Assembly: GCA_937890845.1 (NCBI GenBank)
Contig: CALADR010000267.1
Coordinates: forward strand, 1-8,995
From: an uncultured Bacteroidales bacterium
GTDB taxonomy: Bacteria; Bacteroidota; Bacteroidia; Bacteroidales; UBA932
Length of the DNA stretch: 8,995 bases
Direction: 5' to 3'
In this document: positions 1 to 5,635 of the stretch, piece by piece
Position numbering within the stretch: the first letter of the stretch is position 1
Layout of the letters: each line of letters starts with the position of its first letter
Notes under the pieces: generated by a model
Databases searched by the model: none
What the model was told of the DNA's origin: nothing
What the model saw: only the letters and a program-made list of their open reading frames with translations
Position numbers and translations under genes: made by a program

Positions 1-1322
1 TCAATAATATGCTCTACTCTCTTGTCTGATGTCAGTAGGTTGAAACTGCTGATTTCATCTATTTCTCCGTCAATATCGATGTCCGTAATGCCGAAATAAT
101 GAAAAGGGCATAGCAAATTATTTTCGAGTGCTTGCTGGAGCCGTATCTCGCAAGCAATATTATGGTCAAAAAGATTGAATACATCAAAATTATCTGTTCT
201 TTCAGGAGAAGCGGACATACCTAAAAGCAGTTCAGGCTTGAAATATTCGATTATTTTCTGATAGCTCTCTGCTCCTGTACGGTGGTATTCGTTTGGCTCA
301 AAGCATTCCCTGATATGTTTCTTTGCCATCATATTCATTGTAGAGAATAGGAATGAAGCTTTCTTAGCTTTTATGATATCATTCTGGTTTCCGCTAAGCA
401 GATCCATCGGTATGTGTTTCCCGAAAATCCTTTTGTAGCTTTTGAGAGCCTGCTTGTTGATTTGTTCCCTATGTGATATGAACAGTGCCTTTTTGTTTTG
501 GAAAATGTTCTCTGAAAATAATTTGCGTACAGCAAATGCCGATGCATAGGTCTTTCCAGTTCCTGTTGCAGATATAAGTAATGCTCTTTTCCCTCCACTT
601 TGTATGATATGCTCGAGGTTTAAGGAGAATTCTTCTTGCATTTTGTTAGGTACTAATACCTTGGAATAACCTAAGTCAAGATTCCTGGTTAATTTCTTTA
701 TTTCCGACCGCTCAGATTTAGTACGGTTGAATAGTTCTGTATATTCATTCCTGTATTCTTCATAGCAGACAGAACTTTGCCATAAATTATTGAATTCTGA
801 TTCAATATCCTTTGCATATTGTCCTTCAGTAGTAGAGACAATACGTGTATTCCATTCATGGTTGGTACTGAGTGCACTTTGAGTGAGATTGGAGCTTCCT
901 ACAATAATCCTCAGGTCTCCGTTATTGTGGAACATGTATCCTTTTGTATGAAATCCGGTATTGCTGTCAGCTGTTTTGAATACTTTGACTTCCAGGTTGT
1001 TCAGACTGTTTAATTTGTCCAAAGCCTTAGGATCGCTGAACATCAGATAATCAGTCGTGAGAATACGTCCTTTAGCTCCTCTTGTTTCCAAGTCCTTTAA
1101 TGTGCCAAGCAAAGGGGCTATACCGCTCATTGTAATGAATGCTACAGAAATAAAAAGATCATCGCAACCCTTGAGTTCGTTTTCTATTACGGAGAGTACC
1201 TTTTTACCGTTACTGTTAGATATGAACTGTGGTGAATATGCTGTATCAGCCTCAACAGACGAGTCTATAAAGGCTTTCCGGTATCCGTCAACAAGTTTTC
1301 CTGTAGATGTTCTGCTCTGCAT
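1..1322 (-). CDS. PLD-like domain + SF2 DEAD/DEAH-type helicase, N-terminal 440 residues, C-terminus off window
   Basis: The frame is open from the ATG at 1322-1320 to the left edge. Residues about 30-220 are a phospholipase-D-like domain: H125-x-K127 in FHTKG, then GSSNLT at 142-147. There is no Asp four residues after the Lys, as I recall for this subgroup. Helicase motif I is ATGTGKT at 252-258, a motif Ia-like FISHREQ follows, and a motif III-like GMSASPERTD lies at 368-377. PLD plus helicase order matches the family that ends in DUF3427, usually over 900 residues, so roughly half is visible. Motif II is missing: the sequence passes directly from FEPNE to YHRTGAESYQ (residues 341-354), where relatives have FDYIIIDE before the His-Arg. 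The start at 1322 is the first standard one; the frame stays open upstream only to a stop at 1400-1398. Inferred role: DNA-processing or defence ATPase, possibly inactive. Family call is strong; function is uncertain. Confidence 0.85.
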   Translation of the reverse strand, partial: MQSRTSTGKLVDGYRKAFIDSSVEADTAYSPQFISNSNGKKVLSVIENELKGCDDLFISVAFITMSGIAPLLGTLKDLETRGAKGRILTTDYLMFSDPKALDKLNSLNNLEVKVFKTADSNTGFHTKGYMFHNNGDLRIIVGSSNLTQSALSTNHEWNTRIVSTTEGQYAKDIESEFNNLWQSSVCYEEYRNEYTELFNRTKSERSEIKKLTRNLDLGYSKVLVPNKMQEEFSLNLEHIIQSGGKRALLISATGTGKTYASAFAVRKLFSENIFQNKKALFISHREQINKQALKSYKRIFGKHIPMDLLSGNQNDIIKAKKASFLFSTMNMMAKKHIRECFEPNEYHRTGAESYQKIIEYFKPELLLGMSASPERTDNFDVFNLFDHNIACEIRLQQALENNLLCPFHYFGITDIDIDGEIDEISSFNLLTSDKRVEHII

Positions 1323-1501
1323 GATATGGAATGTAAAATCATACGAAGGTACGGATAAAAATGGAAAGTGTGAAAAGTTGACTCTGGTCTCTATGAGTCA
1401 ACCGGTACTGAAAAGCCCTCCTTTTATGAAAAGTTAGCAGGAACGGTATTATGTTTTAGTAGTACTCATGTAACATATCTGGTAGTGCTTTGAATTTTTT
1501 G
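1323..1501. other. Left part of the divergent intergenic region
   Basis: This stretch separates the minus-strand helicase from the plus-strand cas operon. I see no convincing gene here; the open frames are overlapping shadows. An in-frame extension of the helicase back to 1397 lacks a standard start codon. No TAnnTTTG element is evident on the minus strand, so the helicase promoter is not identified. Confidence 0.5.
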
Positions 1502-1528
1502 CCAATGTATCGTAGTTTAGTACATTGG
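1502..1528. promoter_or_regulatory. Perfect 8-bp inverted repeat, candidate operator of the cas operon
   Basis: CCAATGTA (1502-1509) and TACATTGG (1521-1528) are exact reverse complements separated by 11 bp, so the arm centres are 19 bp apart. The right arm ends five bases before the TATATTTG element, and the repeat covers where a -33 element would lie. That placement is what a repressor site for a dimeric regulator would show. No regulator gene is in the window, and binding is inference. A short RNA hairpin is unlikely because it lies upstream of the expected transcription start. Confidence 0.5.
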
Positions 1529-1533
1529 ACTTT

Positions 1534-1541
1534 TATATTTG
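1534..1541 (+). promoter_or_regulatory. Bacteroides-type -7 promoter element for the cas operon
   Basis: TATATTTG matches the Bacteroidota primary-sigma -7 consensus TAnnTTTG exactly. Transcription would start near 1548, about 14 bases before the ATG at 1562. No TTTG lies 19-21 bases upstream, so the -33 box is weak or absent, which would fit a regulated promoter given the overlapping inverted repeat. Confidence 0.6.
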
Positions 1542-1561
1542 CAGCAATAAAAATTTAAGCT

Positions 1562-1720
1562 ATGATAACAGACAGGTTCAAAACATCAAAGGAGATATGG
1601 AATCTTACCTACGAAGAAGCCGTAAAGGCAATGCAGGAAGAACTTGAAAATGCCAGGGATGAGTATGAAAGGCTTGGAGGGAGGAGAAATATAGGTTGTA
1701 TTATTCATTATATTATCTGA
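1562..1720 (+). CDS. Hypothetical small protein, 52 residues, first ORF of the cas transcript
   Basis: ATG at 1562 to TGA at 1718-1720, directly behind the promoter element. The first 40 residues are charged and look helical (for example EEAVKAMQEELENARDEYERL), possibly a short coiled coil. The last 12 residues are hydrophobic and aromatic (GCIIHYII), unlike the rest, suggesting either a hydrophobic tail or a truncated gene whose original C-terminus was replaced by AT-rich sequence. I do not recognise a family. Its position ahead of cas6, with 44 bases between them, means it would be co-transcribed with the cas genes. It could be a leader peptide, a remnant, or an uncharacterised small Cas-associated protein. 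Confidence 0.45.
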   Translation: MITDRFKTSKEIWNLTYEEAVKAMQEELENARDEYERLGGRRNIGCIIHYII

Positions 1721-1764
1721 AAAGAGTATATTAGCAAATAATAATGCATAATTAAGTAATAACC

Positions 1765-2547
1765 ATGAGATTCAAGTTGTGTTTGGAAGTTAATAAAAAA
1801 GCATTTGGCAATTTGCTTCCATTGAATTATCAATACGAACAGTCTGCTGCAATCTATAAGATTCTTCAATCTGCTGACGAGGATTTTGCTCAATGGTTGC
1901 ATGATAATGGCTATAGGACAACTGCTGGCAAAAATTTTAAGCTTTTCACTTTTTCCCGTTTCAAGATTGAAAAAAGGATAATAGATGAGAAAGATCAGAG
2001 GATAAGGATTCTCTCAGACACGGTTGAATGGCAGATATCATTTCTGCCAGAAATATCTACACGGAGATTTGTGGAAGGACTCTTTACTAACCAGACTTTT
2101 GAAATAGGTGATAAAAAGTCAGTTGTCCAGTTTTTTGTCCGTTCTGTAGAGGCTTTGCCATCTCCTGCTTTTTCGGAACAGACAGTCTTTTCGACGATGT
2201 CGCCAATGTGCATTAAGCTGAGGAATGACAGAAATGGCATTGATTATCTGTCACCGGCTGATGTCCGCTCAAAAGATTTGCTGGTCAGGGGCCTGCTGGA
2301 CCGCTATGAGGCTGTCTTTAATGAATTACTGCCTTGCTCTGTTGATGATTGTGCATTAGAGGTCCTTAATGACCCAAAGCCAGTATTGATAACCATCAAG
2401 TCAGGAACTCCGCAGCAGACAAGAGTTAAAGGCTATATGGCACAGTTCAGGCTGAAGGCGCCTTTCCCTTTGCTTCAACTTATGTATGAAAGTGGAGCGG
2501 GAAGTTTGTGTGCCCAAGGTTTCGGCTGCCTGAGAGTCATTAACTGA
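1765..2547 (+). CDS. cas6: CRISPR-associated endoribonuclease Cas6
   Basis: Cas6 cuts the repeat of the precursor CRISPR RNA and leaves the 8-nt 5' handle used by type I-B Cascade. The 260-residue length is normal. It opens with a ferredoxin-like strand (MRFKLCLEV). His46, in the segment WLHDNGY, sits where the family keeps its general-acid His; Tyr31 is a further candidate. FSTMSPMCIKL near residues 160-170 fits the central Cas6 segment. The C-terminal Gly-rich loop GAGSLCAQGFG (244-254) is the diagnostic RNA-binding motif. No frame disruption is visible. A separate promoter follows it, so cas6 may be partly uncoupled from the downstream Cascade genes. Upstream spacing is 44 bases of AT-rich sequence without a good Shine-Dalgarno, usual for this phylum. 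The family call is firm. Confidence 0.93.
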   Translation: MRFKLCLEVNKKAFGNLLPLNYQYEQSAAIYKILQSADEDFAQWLHDNGYRTTAGKNFKLFTFSRFKIEKRIIDEKDQRIRILSDTVEWQISFLPEISTRRFVEGLFTNQTFEIGDKKSVVQFFVRSVEALPSPAFSEQTVFSTMSPMCIKLRNDRNGIDYLSPADVRSKDLLVRGLLDRYEAVFNELLPCSVDDCALEVLNDPKPVLITIKSGTPQQTRVKGYMAQFRLKAPFPLLQLMYESGAGSLCAQGFGCLRVIN

Positions 2548-2552
2548 CAGTT

Positions 2553-2584
2553 TTTGGGCATATTATTAATTGTTTTTATATTTG
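2553..2584 (+). promoter_or_regulatory. Internal promoter upstream of cas8 (TTTG-N20-TATATTTG)
   Basis: TTTG at 2553-2556 and TATATTTG at 2577-2584, with 20 bases between, match both halves and the spacing of the Bacteroides -33/-7 consensus. It lies in the 91-bp gap after cas6 and would start transcription near 2591, leaving a leader of about 48 bases before the cas8 ATG at 2639. The -7 element is identical to the one at 1534-1541. This is a better promoter on paper than the first one. Confidence 0.65.
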
Positions 2585-2638
2585 ATTATCAATAAATTTC
2601 GTATTTGAATTATTGAAGTTATACTAAAACGAATTTCC

Positions 2639-4045
2639 ATGAAACGCACTTATGAAAATTTGGATTACGATGCATTGACTTGCTTGACTGGAGACCCGTT
2701 TGTTGATGCCGGCGGTTTTGTAATAGAGGAATTATCCAGTCGTTATCCTGATTATGATATTCTGGATTTGATTATGCTCGCTACTAATATTTATGTGGAC
2801 TGTTGGGATGCGAAGATCAATTCTTTTTTCTTGAATTCAAAGATTACTCAACCTGCCTTTAATACTCCAGATAAGAAGAAGACGGCAACTAAAGACTATT
2901 TTGTTGATATGCTGTCAGATAAGCTTCCGCATATTGAAGGATATTGTCGAGTGACAGGGAGGAAGACTTTCCTGTTTGCGGCAGGGCGTGATAATTCTGT
3001 TTTATCAGGGTCCAGTACATTTGTCAATTTTCATCATTCGTTTCAAAATGGATTGATGCTGTCAAAGGAAGTCCTGATACGTTGTCATTTCCTTCCACTA
3101 GCTTGCGAGCAGATGCAAGGAAGAATCGGTGTTATCAGTAGCAGTAATCCATCTACCGGGGCTTTCTATGCCAGAGAATGTTGTAGCAAGACTCTGTACG
3201 ATGTCGGTAAGAACTTATCGCAAGGCGTTTTGAAGAATAAATCACATTCACCTGGAACGGCTTTGTTCCGTTTCCTGGACCAATTGTTCTCTCGGATCAA
3301 TCCGACGAAAGATGAACAGATTACCTTATATCATTTTACAAATTTCGGGGCAGGTCCAGAAACACAGATTTATACGTTGCCTTTCCCTGCCTTTCAGTTT
3401 TACAGGGAAGCCAGAAGACCGGTTTATTCTGATTGCTGGAATAAATTTATAGCGTCCCACTATCGTGCATCAGAGCATAAGAAGGCAGTCTATCAAGTAG
3501 ATAGCAATGTCTTTACTGAGACAGACAAGAAAGGGACCCTGACATTAAATGAGGATGAGTTCAAGTTTTGGAGCAATTCCATTTATGATAAACTGATGAA
3601 TGACAAAAGTATTGTCAGTGATCTCCGTAAGTGGAGTGTCAATCAATATTTTGATTTTAAATTATTACGATGTTATCTAATCAATATTCGTCATATGAAA
3701 AATGAAACTATCGAAAAAATACAGCAGATAGCTGATTTTATTCTCGACTATCACCGGGAGTCTGATATGAAGAAAGTGTTGAACACACTGAATGCCGTTA
3801 AGAATCCTTATATGTTGCGCAGGTTTATTATACATACTGTTGCAGAAAACTATAAGCAGAATGGAGATGTGCTGGTCTCTGTGAATGACTATGTAAATTA
3901 TCTGTTCCCTGATTCCGGTTCCTGGGCAGAAACACGTGATGTGTTGCTGATAGCTCTTTACCAGAAACTGCATGAACTGAATGTTAAGGTCGATGTGGAT
4001 ATGAAAGAGTTTGACAATGAATCTTTTACTGATGATATGGTTTGA
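2639..4045 (+). CDS. cas8b1: Type I-B Cascade large subunit Cas8b1/Cst1
   Basis: This is the Cascade large subunit, which in type I systems recognises the PAM and positions Cas3. At 468 residues it has the usual length. The assignment rests on position (between cas6 and a Cst2-type cas7) and on Cst1-like segments: TCLTGDPFVDAGG near residues 14-26, GYCRVTGRK at 101-109, and LPFPAFQFYREA at 247-258. As I recall, Cst1 relatives (the CXXC-CXXC family) carry two CxxC pairs for zinc; here Cys103 is followed by RVT rather than a second Cys, so the zinc site is probably lost or lineage-specific. No frameshift is visible. It ends 8 bases before the chosen cas7 ATG, implying translational coupling. 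The subtype label is moderately sure; the Cascade-large-subunit role is quite sure from context. Confidence 0.85.
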   Translation: MKRTYENLDYDALTCLTGDPFVDAGGFVIEELSSRYPDYDILDLIMLATNIYVDCWDAKINSFFLNSKITQPAFNTPDKKKTATKDYFVDMLSDKLPHIEGYCRVTGRKTFLFAAGRDNSVLSGSSTFVNFHHSFQNGLMLSKEVLIRCHFLPLACEQMQGRIGVISSSNPSTGAFYARECCSKTLYDVGKNLSQGVLKNKSHSPGTALFRFLDQLFSRINPTKDEQITLYHFTNFGAGPETQIYTLPFPAFQFYREARRPVYSDCWNKFIASHYRASEHKKAVYQVDSNVFTETDKKGTLTLNEDEFKFWSNSIYDKLMNDKSIVSDLRKWSVNQYFDFKLLRCYLINIRHMKNETIEKIQQIADFILDYHRESDMKKVLNTLNAVKNPYMLRRFIIHTVAENYKQNGDVLVSVNDYVNYLFPDSGSWAETRDVLLIALYQKLHELNVKVDVDMKEFDNESFTDDMV

Positions 4046-4053
4046 TTTATACT

Positions 4054-4953
4054 ATGAAAGACATTTTGATTACACAGGGCTACTATCTGATTGATGTAGA
4101 TGTGGTTGCATTGAATAATGCAGGAAAAAGTACATTATCCAACTTTGATAATGCTGTAGCTACCAAAAGTATCAGCAAAAACGGCCGTATTTATCCTTAT
4201 GTGTCAGGGCAGGCAGTACGCAATTGGTGGAGGAACGGCTTGCAGAAGGTATGTAACTGGACACTTTCCCCTGTTGACCGGGAAGATAAGATTGCCTTTA
4301 CCAGGGCCAACCCATTGGAGTATGCTGATGATGATGTTTTCGGCTACATGCGAGCAGCATCAGAAGAGATGGAAGACAGTGCTGTTATGAAAGGTATGTT
4401 CAGCCTTGATTTGAATCAGGTCGGAACATTCTCATCTTATAACAAGACAGGTTATCAGAACCTTTCGCAGAAGCTTAAGAACGAGGCTTTGGAAATTGGC
4501 TGTACGGAATTGGACGATCCGTTTGTTTCAGGACAGAAACTGGTCCGTCTTCCTTTGCCCACCCGTATCCAGCGTGCAACTGATACAATCAAGGTATTGA
4601 AGAATATTTCAGGAGGAGCAATGCAAACAGACAATATGGGAGATGTCACTCCTAAGTTTATTGTTCTGGCAAGTACTAATACCGGCAACCATCCTTTCTC
4701 TCATATTGTAAGCAGTTATGGTGAACGGGATGAAATGGTAAGGCTGAATGTGGAAGCTCTAAAAGAGGTCATTGAAGAATACAAGGATAATTTTGTAGGT
4801 AAATTGTTTATTGGCAAGCGTAAAGGTTTCTTTGACGACTACGAGAAAGAACTAGTTGCATTGCAGCAATCTTATCCTGATTTGGTGGTTTTCGGACCAG
4901 TGAATGCTATGATTGATGCTTACTGTGAGCAGGTTACCCAACAAATGAAATAA
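4054..4953 (+). CDS. cas7: Type I-B Cascade backbone protein Cas7/Cst2/DevR, probable internal deletion
   Basis: Cas7 coats the crRNA spacer and forms the Cascade backbone. I chose the ATG at 4054, giving 299 residues; the frame can be extended to a TTG at 4042 overlapping the cas8 stop, but the ATG product begins like its relatives (MKDILITQGYYLIDVDVV). YPYVSGQAVRNWWRN (47-61) and NPLEYADDDVFGYMRA (86-101) are hallmark DevR-family segments, and LKNISGGAMQTDNMGD fits the later family motif. The part between FGYMRA and MKGMFSLDLNQVG (113-124) is only about 11 residues (ASEEMEDSAV). Relatives, from memory, have about 40 more residues here, including a serine-proline-rich strand and a PVPYEH-like motif. 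An in-frame deletion near 4368-4382 is therefore likely. The subunit may be defective. cas5 starts four bases after its stop. Confidence 0.88.
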   Translation: MKDILITQGYYLIDVDVVALNNAGKSTLSNFDNAVATKSISKNGRIYPYVSGQAVRNWWRNGLQKVCNWTLSPVDREDKIAFTRANPLEYADDDVFGYMRAASEEMEDSAVMKGMFSLDLNQVGTFSSYNKTGYQNLSQKLKNEALEIGCTELDDPFVSGQKLVRLPLPTRIQRATDTIKVLKNISGGAMQTDNMGDVTPKFIVLASTNTGNHPFSHIVSSYGERDEMVRLNVEALKEVIEEYKDNFVGKLFIGKRKGFFDDYEKELVALQQSYPDLVVFGPVNAMIDAYCEQVTQQMK

Positions 4954-4957
4954 AATT

Positions 4958-5635
4958 ATGAGGGCATACCGTATTAAAATTTCCGCATGGATGTCCAGTT
5001 TCCGTTATCCTAACATTTTGTCTGGATTTCAGCCCACGCTGCCCGTTCCGCCCATTAGTACGGTCTTGGGGATAATCAATGCTTGTGCGGGAACTTATCT
5101 TCCGCACGATATAGTCTCCTTGGGGTATTATTTCGAGTACGGATCCAAATCTGTTGATTTGGAAACTATCTATCAGGTGGAGCTTGATAGCAAGGATGTG
5201 CCGAGGAATCAGATGAAGTCGAATGTAATTCGCCGTGAGTTTCTATATGATACACGCTTGTATATCTATCTTTTTGATTCTCAGCTTGCGTCCTATTTCC
5301 GGTCTCCGGTTTATCCTTTACTGTTGGGTCGGAGTTCTGATTTGGCAACAATAGATGCTATTGAAGAGGTTGAGTTGGTGGAAAACAAGGAGGCATCCAA
5401 AATAAAGGGGCAGTTGGTGCCGTTTAAGGATTTTCATCTGCCTGGATTGATTCAGGCTTTGCCTAAGTATTTCACAGATGAAATTCCTCGGAACACTATC
5501 GGGACTGAAGCTTATTCTGTGATTCCTTTTGATGCATTGGATTTTCCTACTTCCGTAACTGCTTTCAGGGATACACTTGAAGGAAAAGAATTGGATATAT
5601 TCATTCATAATTTGAAGTTTTCAGGAAATGAATAA
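4958..5635 (+). CDS. cas5: Type I-B Cascade subunit Cas5
   Basis: Cas5 caps the 5' handle of the crRNA and anchors the large subunit. At 225 residues it looks complete. The N-terminal ferredoxin-fold segment (MRAYRIKISAWMSSFRYP) leads into PPISTVLGIINACAG (31-45), the strongly conserved Cas5 motif. SNVIRREFLYD (88-98) and LLLGRSSDLA (121-130) are also typical of type I-B Cas5, and GTEAYSVIP lies near the C-terminus. There is no sign of a catalytic RNase role, consistent with a separate cas6. Its last 8 bases overlap the cas3 start (ATGAATAA at 5628-5635), so cas3 translation would depend on cas5 translation ending there. Confidence 0.92.
   Translation: MRAYRIKISAWMSSFRYPNILSGFQPTLPVPPISTVLGIINACAGTYLPHDIVSLGYYFEYGSKSVDLETIYQVELDSKDVPRNQMKSNVIRREFLYDTRLYIYLFDSQLASYFRSPVYPLLLGRSSDLATIDAIEEVELVENKEASKIKGQLVPFKDFHLPGLIQALPKYFTDEIPRNTIGTEAYSVIPFDALDFPTSVTAFRDTLEGKELDIFIHNLKFSGNE

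Noticed and set aside
371..598. 75-residue minus-strand ORF
   Set aside because: It is a shifted frame of the helicase. The helicase frame gives the Walker A ATGTGKT over the same bases.
1410..1435. Short AAAAG/CTTTT inverted repeats as a terminator
   Set aside because: The stem is only five A/T-rich pairs, and no gene ends there on either strand.
1057..1437. 126-residue plus-strand ORF in the left part
   Set aside because: It lies antisense to the PLD domain, whose minus-strand frame carries the HxK and GSSN motifs; the plus frame has no recognisable motif.
2589..2616. TCAATA...TATTGA as a strong operator or terminator
   Set aside because: Six-base A/T-rich arms with imperfect interior are easily met by chance in this AT-rich gap.
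4042..4053. TTG start for cas7 overlapping the cas8 stop
   Set aside because: The ATG at 4054 gives the family-like N-terminus and a standard start; the four extra residues add nothing recognisable.
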